Positions 8,798-16,994 of a DNA stretch of 64,000 nt are shown one piece after another. A model generated the notes under the pieces. The model made no database searches. It was given only the letters and a program-made list of their open reading frames with translations, and was not told the origin of the DNA. The stretch comes from Paeniglutamicibacter psychrophenolicus (GTDB lineage Bacteria > Actinomycetota > Actinomycetes > Actinomycetales > Micrococcaceae): NCBI RefSeq assembly GCF_017876575.1, contig NZ_JAGIOE010000001.1, positions 868,001 through 932,000 of the forward strand, read 5' to 3'. Every line of letters begins with the position of its first letter. The stretch's first letter is position 1. The position numbers and the translations under genes were made by a program.

Positions 8798-8812
8798 TCT
8801 CATTGAATGAGA
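8798..8812. promoter_or_regulatory. Palindrome upstream of pobA, candidate operator
   Basis: TCTCATTGAATGAGA is a perfect 15-bp palindrome around one central base, in an AT-rich patch of the otherwise GC-rich 8655-8890 gap. It lies about 150 bp upstream of the pobA start, where the promoter of the pob-pca operon is expected. It does not match the GTTC-type repeats before pcaF, so a different regulator (a PobR type) may bind. No matching regulator gene adjoins it. Confidence 0.45.
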
Positions 8813-8890
8813 ATATGATGGGCGGGCGCGGACCTCGCCCGAGGGCTGGCGGGCACCTGGAGCGTGCAACAGTGTGAGGGGTGCCGGCTG

Positions 8891-9937
8891 TCAGGTGCCG
8901 TAGAGGGTGACCGCGGTGGCCTTGAGGACGAAGTACGCCTGCGTGCCGGGAACCAGCCCGAGGTCGGCCAGCGCCGCCGGGGTGATGTCAGCGGCCAGGT
9001 CGCCGGCCCGCACGCGGATGGCATCCCCGTGCGGTTCCAGGTCGGTGATGGTGGCGCGAAGCAGGTTCCGCGGGCTGCCGTGCGGCGGATCCAGGTACAC
9101 GGAGACCGCCGAGGGTCGGAAGGCCGCAGCCGCCGGGTCGCCCGGGGACAGCGTCTCCTCCGCGGCTCCGCTGACCAGCCCGTAGCGGGTCTCGATCCCC
9201 TCGGCGCGGGCGGTTCCGGTGAGCAGGTTCAGTCCGGCGAGCCCGGCGGCAAAGCGCGAGCGCGGCCTGTTGAGCACCTCGCGGGTCGCCCCGGCCTCGG
9301 TGATGCGCCCGTGCTCCATGACGATGACCGCATCGGCGAGCATCAGGGCGTCGAGCACGTCGTGCGTGACGATGATGGCGTTGCGGCCGGCCAGCACGTG
9401 CTTCAGCAACCGGCGCATCAAGGGCGCGGCATGGATGTCCAGGGCGGCCATGGGCTCATCGAGCAGCAACAGGTCCGGCCCGGCAGCCAGCGCCCGGGCC
9501 ACCGCGACCCGCTGGGCCTGCCCGCCGGACAGCTCCCCGGGACGCCTGGACTCCAGGGCCCCGGTGTCGGTGGAGGCAAGCCATTGGCGCGCCAGGGCCC
9601 TGGCCTTGGGGCCGGGCGTGCCGGTGCTGCGCGGGCCGAAGGCCACGTTCTCCAGCACGCTCAGGTGCGGGAAGAGCAGGGGTTCCTGCGCCAGCAGCGC
9701 GGTGCCCCGGGCATGCGGCGCCAGCCAGGCCGGCCTGGTGGAACCGAGGTCGAAGAGGGAGCGCTCGCCGATCCTGGCGCTGCCGGAATCCGGTCGCAGC
9801 AGCCCGGCGATGATGGCCAGCAACGTGGACTTGCCCGCCCCGTTGGGCCCCAGCACGGCCAGGGTCTGTCCCGGGGCCATGTCCAGTGCAACCTCGAAGT
9901 TCCGGGATGCCAGCGCGGCCTCGAACCTGAAACCCAT
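8891..9937 (-). CDS. modC: Molybdate ABC transporter, ATP-binding protein
   Basis: An ABC ATPase (348 aa) energising molybdate import. Walker A GPNGAGKST is near residue 33. The Q-loop lies in LLAQEPLLFPHLSV, the ABC signature in LSGGQAQRVAVARAL near 138-152, Walker B in LLLLDEPMAALD and the H-loop in IIVTHD. The C-terminal third (about 230-348) fits the TOBE-containing ModC regulatory domain. Its ATG directly abuts the modB stop, and it is the last gene of the minus-strand mod operon. Confidence 0.87.
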   Translation of the reverse strand: MGFRFEAALASRNFEVALDMAPGQTLAVLGPNGAGKSTLLAIIAGLLRPDSGSARIGERSLFDLGSTRPAWLAPHARGTALLAQEPLLFPHLSVLENVAFGPRSTGTPGPKARALARQWLASTDTGALESRRPGELSGGQAQRVAVARALAAGPDLLLLDEPMAALDIHAAPLMRRLLKHVLAGRNAIIVTHDVLDALMLADAVIVMEHGRITEAGATREVLNRPRSRFAAGLAGLNLLTGTARAEGIETRYGLVSGAAEETLSPGDPAAAAFRPSAVSVYLDPPHGSPRNLLRATITDLEPHGDAIRVRAGDLAADITPAALADLGLVPGTQAYFVLKATAVTLYGT

Positions 9938-10756
9938 CTAGCTCGCCTCCGCCATCGATTTCTGCCGATGCGGGGAGCCATAGGACAGGGCCACGACGAT
10001 GACGGCCACGGCAACCAGCACCAGGGACAGCGCGACGGCCGCATCGGCGTCGGTCTCGCGCTGCAGGTAGATTTCCAGCGGAAGGGTCCGGGTGACGCCC
10101 TGCAGGGAACCGGCGAAGGTCAGGGTCGCCCCGAATTCCCCGAGGCTGCGGGCGAATGAGAGCACCGCTCCGGAGGCCAACCCGGGAAGCACCAGCGGCA
10201 GGGTCACGCGGCGCAGCACCGTGCTGGGCCGTGCCCCCAGCGTTGCGGCGACCGCCTCGTACTTGCCGCCCGCGGTGCGCAGGGCGCCCTCGAGGCTGAC
10301 CACCAGGAAGGGCAGCGCGACGAAGGTCTGCGCCAGGACCACCGCGGTGGTGGAGAACGCGATCTGGATGCCGGCGATTTCCAGGTACCGGCCCAGCAGG
10401 CCCTGGCGCCCGAAGGTATAGAGCAGGGCGATGCCGCCGACCACCGGCGGCAGCACCAGTGGCAGCAGCACAAAGGCACGCAGCACCCGTTGGCCAGGGA
10501 AATCCCCGCGGGCCAGCACCAGGGCCAGCGGAATGCCCAACACGATGCACAGCGCGGTGCTGGCCGTCGAGGTGCGCAGGGACAGGCCCAGCGCGGTCAG
10601 CGAGGATTCGGAGGTGATCAGCGGGATGAATTGGGCCCAGTTGATCTTCACGGCCATGGCAACCAGCGGGAGCATGACAAAGAGCGCGCCCACGGCCGCA
10701 AGCGCATAGATCCAGGGTGGTACGGCGGTGTATCCGGTGCCGCTTCGACGACGCAT
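9938..10756 (-). CDS. modB: Molybdate ABC transporter, permease
   Basis: The inner-membrane permease (272 aa) with five to six hydrophobic segments. The cytoplasmic EAA-type loop that contacts ModC is [26 protein letters not shown], near residues 163-188. [17 protein letters not shown]-like sequence ([16 protein letters not shown], near 203) is typical of molybdate permeases. It starts 4 bp after modA and abuts modC. The combination with a TOBE regulator supports molybdate over sulfate. Confidence 0.87.
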   Translation of the reverse strand: MRRRSGTGYTAVPPWIYALAAVGALFVMLPLVAMAVKINWAQFIPLITSESSLTALGLSLRTSTASTALCIVLGIPLALVLARGDFPGQRVLRAFVLLPLVLPPVVGGIALLYTFGRQGLLGRYLEIAGIQIAFSTTAVVLAQTFVALPFLVVSLEGALRTAGGKYEAVAATLGARPSTVLRRVTLPLVLPGLASGAVLSFARSLGEFGATLTFAGSLQGVTRTLPLEIYLQRETDADAAVALSLVLVAVAVIVVALSYGSPHRQKSMAEAS

Positions 10757-10760
10757 CCCT

Positions 10761-11564
10761 CTAGCCCCTCGGGGTTCCGAAGCCGGCGGCGGCCAGGATC
10801 TTTTGGCCCTCGGGCGCGGTGACCGAGGCGATGAATTCGTTGGCCAGGTTCTTGTTGGGGCTCGTTCCCACGGTGGTGATCGGATAGGTGTTCGCCGCGG
10901 CGGAGGACTCGGGGAACTTGATGCCCTTGACCTTGTCCCCGGCAGCCAAGACGTCGGTGACGTAGACCAGCCCCGCGTCGGCCTCGCCGCTGGTCACCTT
11001 GCCCAGTACGTCGGTGACGGAGGATTCCTCGCTGACGGGGGCGAGCATCACTCCGGCGGATTCCTCCACGGTCTCGGTCGCTGCCCCGCACGGGACCTGC
11101 GGTGCGCAGATGACCAGCTTGAGGCCGGGTTTGGCCAGGTCGGCAAGGGAAGCGATCGAGGCCGGGTTGGACGGGGGAACCACGATTTGAAGGGTGTTGG
11201 TGGCGAAATCGACGGGCGTGCCCGCAACCAAGCCGGAATCCTGCAGCTTGGACATGTTTTTGGTGTCGGCCGAGGCGAAGACGTCGGCCGGGGCCCCTGC
11301 GGTGATCTGGGTGACCAGGTCCGAGGAGCCGGCAAAACTCAGGTGGACGGTGGTGCCGGGGTGGCTGGCCTCGAAGTCGCCGGCCAGCTGCGTGAACGTG
11401 GATTTCAAGGAGGCCGCGGCAAAGACCGTGATGCTCCCGGCGGTCCCGGTGGCGGGGGAGTCGGGCGAGGCGTCGCTTGCGGTGCTCGCGGAGCACCCGG
11501 CAAGCGAGGCAATGAGCGCCCCGGCCAAGAGGAGCCTGGCGATATTTTTGCCGGCCGGACTCAT
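10761..11564 (-). CDS. modA: Molybdate-binding lipoprotein
   Basis: The extracellular solute receptor of the molybdate importer (267 aa). A lipoprotein signal is visible: a positive N-terminus, a hydrophobic core and the lipobox SLAGC with Cys24 as the lipidated residue. The mature part begins [20 protein letters not shown] and contains [24 protein letters not shown], both characteristic of ModA. The ATG at 11564 overlaps the TGA of the upstream regulator by 4 bp (ATGA). Longer N-termini run back into the regulator gene and are rejected. Confidence 0.9.
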   Translation of the reverse strand: MSPAGKNIARLLLAGALIASLAGCSASTASDASPDSPATGTAGSITVFAAASLKSTFTQLAGDFEASHPGTTVHLSFAGSSDLVTQITAGAPADVFASADTKNMSKLQDSGLVAGTPVDFATNTLQIVVPPSNPASIASLADLAKPGLKLVICAPQVPCGAATETVEESAGVMLAPVSEESSVTDVLGKVTSGEADAGLVYVTDVLAAGDKVKGIKFPESSAAANTYPITTVGTSPNKNLANEFIASVTAPEGQKILAAAGFGTPRG

Positions 11565-11971
11565 ATCGCGATCTTTCCCTGCGGGGATTCGATGATGACG
11601 GTGGTCGCCTTGACCACGGCGGTGGCGATCGACCCCGGCTTGAGGTCCAGTTCCCGGGCTGCCTCGCTGCTCATCAGGGAGACCACGCGGAAGGGGCCGC
11701 ATTGCAGCTCGACCTGCGCCATGACGGTGTCCATGGTGATGGCGGTGACCAGTCCGACGAACCTGTTGCGCGCCGAGGAGCCTGGCCGCGAAGGGTCATC
11801 GGGCAGGTGGGCCTGGTCGCGGGCGAGTTGGGCCAGCTCAAGGCCGTCAACGGCCAGGCGGCCGGAATCGTCCTTGTGGGGTGTCAGATTGCCGTTCTCG
11901 GTCCATCGCCGGATGGTGTCGTCGCTGACTCCCAGAAAACGTGCGGCTTCGGAAACCCGGATCTTCGTCAT
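11561..11971 (-). CDS. HTH-TOBE (molybdate-sensing) regulator
   Basis: A small one-component regulator (about 136 aa). Residues 1-45 form a MerR/excisionase-like helix-turn-helix (RVSEAARFLGVSDDTIRRWTENG). Residues about 68-136 form a TOBE/Mop domain (NRFVGLVTAITMDTVMAQVELQCGPFRVVSLMS), the oxyanion-binding fold of ModE and molbindins. Being the first gene of the mod operon and overlapping modA by 4 bp, it probably senses molybdate and controls modABC. The start MTKIRVSEAARFLG at 11971 is preferred over ATG 11989 because it begins at the HTH. Neither has a good ribosome site. Confidence 0.8.
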   Translation of the reverse strand: MTKIRVSEAARFLGVSDDTIRRWTENGNLTPHKDDSGRLAVDGLELAQLARDQAHLPDDPSRPGSSARNRFVGLVTAITMDTVMAQVELQCGPFRVVSLMSSEAARELDLKPGSIATAVVKATTVIIESPQGKIAI

Positions 11972-12286
11972 ACCCACATACTGCCGCATATGAGGACCGG
12001 TTGATCATATTCAGCCGTATTTCTGGCTAATGGTGGCGTTTTTCTTGGAAAACACGGGTCGCCAACCGATATGCGTTAAGGTCCTGCTCGGAGCCATGGC
12101 ATCAGTAACAGCACCGGTGCGGCTGCATGGGCAACGCACGGATCCAGCTCGTTCGGACCATCGGGGCCGCAAAACGGGTCCAAGCCTTCCTGTTCGTTGT
12201 CTGACCGGTTATCCGGGGTTCTTTGGTTATCCACAGCGTGTTTGCTTCGCTGAACTGTGGGAGAGGCTGGGACGTAGATTCGGAGC

Positions 12287-12409
12287 ATGAACCGGCTCGA
12301 ATCGATCCTGGTGTGGATGAAGCCGGGAGCGGATGTGGGGCTGGTGGATGAGCCATTACTGGTGCCAGCAGTTGCGACAATCGCTGTCGGAGCCGCGGTC
12401 GTATCCTGA
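12287..12409 (+). CDS. Possible 40-residue peptide
   Basis: An ATG at 12287 opens a 40-aa frame beginning MNRLESILVWMKPGADVG and ending with a hydrophobic stretch, EPLLVPAVATIAVGAAVVS. I do not recognise it. Support comes from the diverged copy at 12569-12622: over PLLVPAVA the copies differ at four positions, all synonymous, as expected if the peptide once mattered. The upstream GAGAGG lies about 20 bases from the ATG, too far for a good ribosome site. The hydrophobic C-terminus could insert in a membrane. The protein is tentative. Confidence 0.3.
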   Translation: MNRLESILVWMKPGADVGLVDEPLLVPAVATIAVGAAVVS

Positions 12410-12622
12410 TCGGTGCGAACTAGAGCACAGCTTCCGCCGAAGAATTCCGGCTTAAAAAATGAGATCGCCGCGATTCCGAGGCGATCTCCGAACCCCTAGG
12501 GGAATATACGTCAATGCTGGCTTCGATATCGTGATGCGGCAACAGGGCGATGTGTTTCTGGTGCTGCGCCATTGCTGGTTCCAGCTGTTGCAGCATTCAC
12601 TGTCGGAGTCGCCTCTGAGTCC
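12353..12622 (+). repeat. Two diverged direct copies of a ~54-bp coding motif
   Basis: Copies lie at 12353-12406 and 12569-12622, 216 bp apart, with about 40 of 54 positions identical by hand count. Weaker similarity extends about 35 bp further upstream to an ATG in each copy. In the second copy a one-base deletion relative to the first moves the conserved part out of frame from its ATG, so the second copy looks broken. Confidence 0.55.
12452..12488 (-). terminator. Intrinsic terminator on the minus strand
   Basis: GAGATCGCC (12461-12469) pairs perfectly with GGCGATCTC (12480-12488). Read on the minus strand, the stem is followed directly by ATTTTTT (12454-12460), a classical Rho-independent signal. 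No convincing minus-strand gene lies just upstream of it. The nearest is the MarR gene ending at 13268. Confidence 0.65.
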
Positions 12623-12727
12623 GGGTTAGTTGCAAACTCGACCCACCTCCACCCCATCGGAGGAAGCCGATCACTAGGTCGTCAACGCTGTTGACGGCGG
12701 GCAGTGGCAGCGGCCATGATGCTAACC

Positions 12728-13225
12728 ATGACCCATGTACCGTCGCTTGAGCCGCTGCGCTCGCCGTCCGCACCCGCTCTGGAGTTCCGCTTCCGCATCG
12801 ATGCGCATGTTGACCCCGAAATCCCCATCGACGACCGGTCCGCGGGGGAACTGGAATTCATTCCCATTACCGGCGGCAGTGTTGAAGGTGCCTTGAACGG
12901 CACCGTGACACCCGGAGGGGACTGGTGCCTGGGCAAGGATCCATCCACCTATCGCGTGGAGGCCAGGTACGGACTGCGCCTCGAGGACGGGGGCTATGTC
13001 GACGTCCACAACATCGGGATGCTCGACGAGTCGCGGTTCGCCAGCGATGCCGGGGAGGGCGCACCCTATTTCATGACCAATCCGGTGTTCCGCACCGCCG
13101 CGCCCGGGCTCGACTGGTTGAACCGGTCGGTGTTTGTGGGGCAAGCCCAGGTGCTCGAGGGCCTCACGCGCATCGATGTCTTCGAGGTCGTTTTCCCGCG
13201 GCAGGACGGGCAGCCGCCTGCCTAG
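12728..13225 (+). CDS. DUF3237 (UPF0311) family protein
   Basis: A 165-aa soluble protein matching the DUF3237 pattern: LEFRFRIDAHVDPEIPI near the N-terminus, RSAGELEFIPITGGSVEGAL around residue 38, GGDWCLGKDPSTYRVEARYGLRLEDGGYV-type sequence around 65-95, and a C-terminal LTRIDVFEVVF. The biochemical role of the family is poorly defined. It often sits in catabolic loci, and here it is convergent with a MarR gene and close to the acyl-CoA pathway at 13.9-19.2 kb. ATG 12728 (MTHVPSLEP) is chosen. In-frame alternatives at 12704-12719 are possible, and none has a clear ribosome site. Confidence 0.75.
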   Translation: MTHVPSLEPLRSPSAPALEFRFRIDAHVDPEIPIDDRSAGELEFIPITGGSVEGALNGTVTPGGDWCLGKDPSTYRVEARYGLRLEDGGYVDVHNIGMLDESRFASDAGEGAPYFMTNPVFRTAAPGLDWLNRSVFVGQAQVLEGLTRIDVFEVVFPRQDGQPPA

Positions 13226-13267
13226 GCAGCCGCCGGTGACGGTGCTGGAGCCTTCCCGAAAGTGCGC

Positions 13268-13738
13268 TCAGCTGGCAGGGAACGCGATGCGGGAGAGCAG
13301 GCCGCGCAGGGTTTCCTGTTCTTCCTTGCTGAGCCGCTCCATGGAACGGGCCTCGCCCTCCGCGGTGGCCTTGCGCGCCTTCTTGTAGAGCTTGGCGCCG
13401 TCGGCGGTGCCGGAGATGACCTTGGAGCGGCGGTCGTTGGGGTCGGGTTTGCGCTCGACGAGCCCGCGGTTCTCCAGCTGGTCAACCAGCGGCACGATCT
13501 GGCTCGGGTCCAGCGAGAGGAATTCGGCCAGCTCGCGCTGGGTGGGTGCCAGGCCGCTGCAGGCCAGTGACAGCACCGAATAGGAGCGGACCTTCAGCTC
13601 GAGCGGTGCCAGCAGTGCATTGGCTCGCATTGAGCCAAGCGACCGGGTGCGGGCGGTAAGGAATTCGATTTCTGCGGCCAGTTCGCTGCCCAGGAATCGC
13701 TCGATGCCGTTCGCGGTGCTCCCGTTGTTGGATGCCAT
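13268..13738 (-). CDS. MarR-family transcriptional regulator
   Basis: A winged-helix regulator of 156 aa. The recognition helix region LAPTQRELAEFLSLDPSQIVPLVDQLENRGLVER (residues about 63-97) is followed by the wing signature PDPNDRRSKVI, which is diagnostic of MarR. It is divergent from the SDR-amidohydrolase-acyl-CoA dehydrogenase operon. The 127-bp space between them holds two AT-rich inverted repeats. It therefore most likely represses that pathway and itself until a pathway intermediate, often an acyl-CoA or aromatic acid in this family, binds. Confidence 0.88.
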   Translation of the reverse strand: MASNNGSTANGIERFLGSELAAEIEFLTARTRSLGSMRANALLAPLELKVRSYSVLSLACSGLAPTQRELAEFLSLDPSQIVPLVDQLENRGLVERKPDPNDRRSKVISGTADGAKLYKKARKATAEGEARSMERLSKEEQETLRGLLSRIAFPAS

Positions 13739-13759
13739 GGTGCGCTATCTCCAGATCGG

Positions 13760-13787
13760 TAAATTATTTAATCGTTGACTTTTTCAA
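13760..13787 (+). promoter_or_regulatory. Promoter with two inverted repeats, candidate MarR operator
   Basis: TAAATTATTTA (13760-13770, palindrome with one central base) and TTGACTTTTTCAA (13775-13787, TTGA/TCAA arms) lie in a very AT-rich patch. TTGACT at 13775-13780 is a good -35 element. A TGTCAT at 13798-13803, 17 bp downstream, could be the -10. The placement in the divergent MarR/SDR space suggests repressor sites over the promoter. Confidence 0.5.
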
Positions 13788-13865
13788 GAGTTTACGTTGT
13801 CATGTATATATCAAGGTTCCCACGCCGGCGGCGGCGGGAGCAACAAAAGTTTTGAAGGAGCAGGC

Positions 13866-14798
13866 ATGCCACTGGCTGGAAAAGTTGCAATCGTCACCGG
13901 CAGCGGACGCGGACTCGGACTGAGCTACGCGCAGGAACTGGCCCGCCAGGGTGCGGCCGTCGTGGTCAACGACGTCGACGCCGACGTTGCGGCCGAGGCA
14001 GTCGCCTCGATCACCGCATCCGGCGGCAAGGCCGTGGCCGTGGTCGCACCGGTGGGTTCCACCGAAACCGCCAAGACCCTGGTTGCAGCTGCAGTGGAAA
14101 ACTTCGGCGGACTGGACATCCTGGTCACCAACGCCGGGGTGCTGCGCGACAAGTCGATCCTGAAGATGACCGACGAGGACTTCGACATGGTCATCAACGT
14201 GCACCTGCGCGGCACCTTTACCTGCGTCCGCGAGGCCTACGCCTACTTCAAGGAAAACAACGTCGCTGGCCGCATCATCACCATCGGCTCGCCGACCGGC
14301 CAGCGCGGCACCTTCGGCCAGACCAACTACGCCGCGGCCAAGGCCGGCATCGTGGGCATGGTCCGCACCTGGGCACTGGAAATGAAGCGTGCCGGCGTCA
14401 CCGTGAACACCGTGGTCCCGGTGGCGGCAACCGCCATGACCAAGACCGTCCCGTACTTCGCCAAGGCCGTCGAAGCCGACGAGCGCGGCGAAGCCATGCC
14501 CGACTTCTTCCGCAAGACCCTGGGCTTCGGCACCGCAGACGACGTCGCGGGCCTCATCGCGTTCCTCGCCTCGGATGCCGCGGGCAAGATCAACGGCCAG
14601 GTCATCGGCGCCGGTGGCGACCGCCTGCAGCTGTGGAGCCACCCGGAGGCCGTGGCCACCGAGTTCCGCGACGGCGGCTGGGACACCGCAAGCCTCGCCG
14701 AGTCCTTCGAGTCCCTCTTCGGCGACAAGCTGCAGTCCGTGGGCGAACGTTTCCCGGAGCTCCCGGCCGAGCTGGCGCCCGAACCGGCCGCCAAGTAA
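13866..14798 (+). CDS. SDR-family oxidoreductase (3-hydroxyacyl-CoA dehydrogenase-like)
   Basis: A short-chain dehydrogenase of 310 aa. The nucleotide-binding TGSGRGLG is at residues 11-18, with VNDVDADV ending strand 2 (Asp suggests NAD). The NAG motif is LVTNAGVL near 88. Catalytic Ser, Tyr and Lys are seen in GSPTGQRG, then NYAAAKAG. The roughly 50-residue C-terminal extension (LWSHPEAVATEFRDGGWDT) resembles the dehydrogenase domain of peroxisomal-type multifunctional enzyme 2, which suggests a 3-hydroxyacyl-CoA substrate. The start ATG 13866 has GAAGGAG at ideal spacing. It is the first gene of the operon divergent from MarR. Confidence 0.8.
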   Translation: MPLAGKVAIVTGSGRGLGLSYAQELARQGAAVVVNDVDADVAAEAVASITASGGKAVAVVAPVGSTETAKTLVAAAVENFGGLDILVTNAGVLRDKSILKMTDEDFDMVINVHLRGTFTCVREAYAYFKENNVAGRIITIGSPTGQRGTFGQTNYAAAKAGIVGMVRTWALEMKRAGVTVNTVVPVAATAMTKTVPYFAKAVEADERGEAMPDFFRKTLGFGTADDVAGLIAFLASDAAGKINGQVIGAGGDRLQLWSHPEAVATEFRDGGWDTASLAESFESLFGDKLQSVGERFPELPAELAPEPAAK

Positions 14799-14845
14799 CT
14801 CCGAACACCGAACAACCAGGCAACCAGGAAGCGCGCAGGTATCCC

Positions 14846-15736
14846 ATGAGCGTTCGTTACGAGTCGGCGATCGACCTTGAAAAGGTCAGCGCCATCGACA
14901 TGCACGTGCACCTCGAAGTCGACGAGTGCGGCCACAAGGCCATGCCCGAGGACCTCTTCGAGGCCTCGGCCGCCTACTTCAAGTCCGCCGAACGCACCCC
15001 GTCGGTGGACCGGATCGCGCAGGTCTACCGCGAGGCGGGCATGGCCGCGGTGCTTTTCACCGTTGACGCCCGCACCGCGCTGGGCCACGAACCGAACTCG
15101 ATTGATGACTTGGTCGCCGGGGCGACGCGGAACAACGACGTACTGATCCCCTTCGGCTCCGTCGACCCGCGCACCGGGGAAGCGGCGATCATTGAAGCGC
15201 GCCGCCAAGCGAACGAGCTTGGCGTGCTCGGTTTCAAGTTCCACCCCTCGCTGCAGGGGTTCGACCCCTCGAATGAGGAGTTCTACCCGCTCTGGACGGC
15301 GCTTCAGGAGCTCGGCTTGCCGTGCATCTTCCACACCGGCCAGAACGGCATGGGCGCCGGGCTGCCCGGCGGGCGCGGCATCAAGCTGCGCTACTCCAAC
15401 CCGTTGCTGCTCGATGATGTTGCAGCGGACTTCCCGAATCTCACCATCATCATGGCCCACCCCTCGGTGCCGTGGCAGGACGAAGCCAACTCGATCGCCA
15501 CGCACAAGGCCAACGTCTTCATCGACCTCTCGGGCTGGAGCCCGAAGTACTTCCCGGCATCGCTGGTGAAGATGGGCAACAACGTGCTTTCGAAGAAGCT
15601 TCTTTTCGGCACCGATTACCCGCTGATCACCCCGGAAAAGTGGCTCGGCGCCTTCGCAGAACTGCCGTTGAAGGACGAGGTGCGCGGCGGCATCCTCAAG
15701 GACAACGCGGTGCGCGTGCTGGGACTGGGGAAGTAG
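14846..15736 (+). CDS. Amidohydrolase family protein (amidohydro_2 type)
   Basis: A TIM-barrel metal-dependent hydrolase or decarboxylase (296 aa). The metal-ligand motif IDMHVHLE is near residue 17. Other family positions are FKFHPSLQG, IFHTGQNGMGAG, IIMAHPSVPW and the barrel-end aspartate in LFGTDYPLITP. Relatives include decarboxylases of the ACMSD/resorcylate group and C-C hydrolases. The exact reaction cannot be read. In this operon of beta-oxidation-like enzymes it may open a ring or remove a carboxyl group from the substrate. Its stop overlaps the next GTG start by one base. Confidence 0.75.
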   Translation: MSVRYESAIDLEKVSAIDMHVHLEVDECGHKAMPEDLFEASAAYFKSAERTPSVDRIAQVYREAGMAAVLFTVDARTALGHEPNSIDDLVAGATRNNDVLIPFGSVDPRTGEAAIIEARRQANELGVLGFKFHPSLQGFDPSNEEFYPLWTALQELGLPCIFHTGQNGMGAGLPGGRGIKLRYSNPLLLDDVAADFPNLTIIMAHPSVPWQDEANSIATHKANVFIDLSGWSPKYFPASLVKMGNNVLSKKLLFGTDYPLITPEKWLGAFAELPLKDEVRGGILKDNAVRVLGLGK

Positions 15737-16917
15737 TGGGCAGTTTCTACCCCAGCGACCAGTATGGCTTTGCCTCCCTGCTCACTGGCGCCGAACGTTC
15801 TGCGTTGCTGCGCCTGCGCGGCGTGCTCGACGAGCATGTCCGCCCCGTGGTCAACGAATACTGGGAGCGCGGGGAATTCCCCACCCAGGTCATCGCGCCG
15901 TTGGTTGCGCAGGACCTGATGAACCCGGCCGAGGTGCTGGCCGCCGGCGAAAAGGTCCGCGGGCTCTACGCAGGCTTCCGCAACTTCGAGCTGGCACGCG
16001 TGGATGCCTCGATCGTGACGTTCTACAACGCGCAATCGGGCCTTTTCCGCACCACCGTCAACCTCGGCGGCAGCGCCGAACAGGTCGCCGAGCTCGACCC
16101 GAGGATTGCCGACTACAGCTACAAGGGCGTCTTCGCGCTGACCGAGCCGGAACACGGTTCGGACATTGCCGGCGGCCTGGAAACCAGTGCGGCGTTCGAC
16201 ACGGCAACGGGCAGCTGGAGCATCAGCGGCGCCAAGCGCTGGATCGGCGGGGCGGCGCAGTCCGACGTGCTCGCGGTCTTCGCCCGCGACACCGCAGACA
16301 ACCAGGTCAAGTGCTTCCTGGTGCCCACGGATTCGGAGGGCATCACGCTGTCCAAGATCCTGCGCAAGACCTCCCTGCGCATCATGCAGAACGCCGACAT
16401 CAAGCTGGAGAACGTCACGGTGCCGGACTCGGCACGCCTGGCGAACATCAACTCGTTCGCCGACGTGGCCGCCTGCCTGCGCAACATGCGCTCGGATGTC
16501 GCCTGGATCGCCACCGGGGCCGCGGCCGGTGCCTACGAGGCGGCACTGAAATACGTCACGGAGCGCCACCAATTTGGCAAGCCGCTGGCCTCGTTCCAGC
16601 TGATCCAGGAGAAGCTGGCCCGGATGCTCACCAACGTCACGGCGTCCCTGTCGATGGTGGTCAGCCTGACCCAGGCGCAGGACGAGGGCATCTACAAGGA
16701 CGAGAACTCGGCCATGGCCAAGATGTTCACCGCGCGCATGCTCCGCGAGACGGCGGCACTGGCGCGGGAGGTCTGCGGGGGCAACGGCATCGTGCTCGAC
16801 TACGACGTCGCCCGCTTCCACGCAGACGCCGAGGCCATCTATTCCTACGAGGGCACCGACGAGATCAACGCGTTGATCCTGGGCCGTGCCATCACCGGAA
16901 TCGGGGCCTTCCGCTAG
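15736..16917 (+). CDS. Acyl-CoA dehydrogenase
   Basis: An FAD-dependent acyl-CoA dehydrogenase (393 aa, normal length). ALTEPEHGSDIAGGLET near residue 135 and ISGAKRWIGGAAQSDVL near 162 are the two flavin/substrate signatures. The end of the protein has the catalytic glutamate in IYSYEGTDEINALILGRAITG. Overall it resembles glutaryl-CoA dehydrogenase and actinobacterial FadE proteins. The start is GTG 15736, overlapping the amidohydrolase TAG. It desaturates an acyl-CoA made by the ligase at 17.6 kb, inferred from the operon. Confidence 0.85.
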   Translation: MGSFYPSDQYGFASLLTGAERSALLRLRGVLDEHVRPVVNEYWERGEFPTQVIAPLVAQDLMNPAEVLAAGEKVRGLYAGFRNFELARVDASIVTFYNAQSGLFRTTVNLGGSAEQVAELDPRIADYSYKGVFALTEPEHGSDIAGGLETSAAFDTATGSWSISGAKRWIGGAAQSDVLAVFARDTADNQVKCFLVPTDSEGITLSKILRKTSLRIMQNADIKLENVTVPDSARLANINSFADVAACLRNMRSDVAWIATGAAAGAYEAALKYVTERHQFGKPLASFQLIQEKLARMLTNVTASLSMVVSLTQAQDEGIYKDENSAMAKMFTARMLRETAALAREVCGGNGIVLDYDVARFHADAEAIYSYEGTDEINALILGRAITGIGAFR

Positions 16918-16994
16918 GAGCGGGTCCCGGCACCACCAGGTTTTTAGCCAAACACCTCAATACCAACCACTTGCATCAATAAGGAGAACCCATC

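Larger units (their letters stand above)
11990..12727. other. Gene-poor interval of about 740 bp
   Basis: There is no recognisable large gene here. It contains the promoter side of the mod operon, a possible 40-aa reading frame (12287-12409), two diverged copies of one short motif 216 bp apart, a minus-strand terminator (12452-12488) and a CCCCTAGGGG palindrome at 12493-12502. It is more AT-rich than the neighbouring genes and looks like the remains of a duplicated small gene. Confidence 0.6.

Noticed and set aside
12030-12290. 86-codon plus-strand frame upstream of the 40-aa candidate
   Set aside because: No similarity recognised, overlaps likely promoter DNA of the mod operon, no ribosome site.
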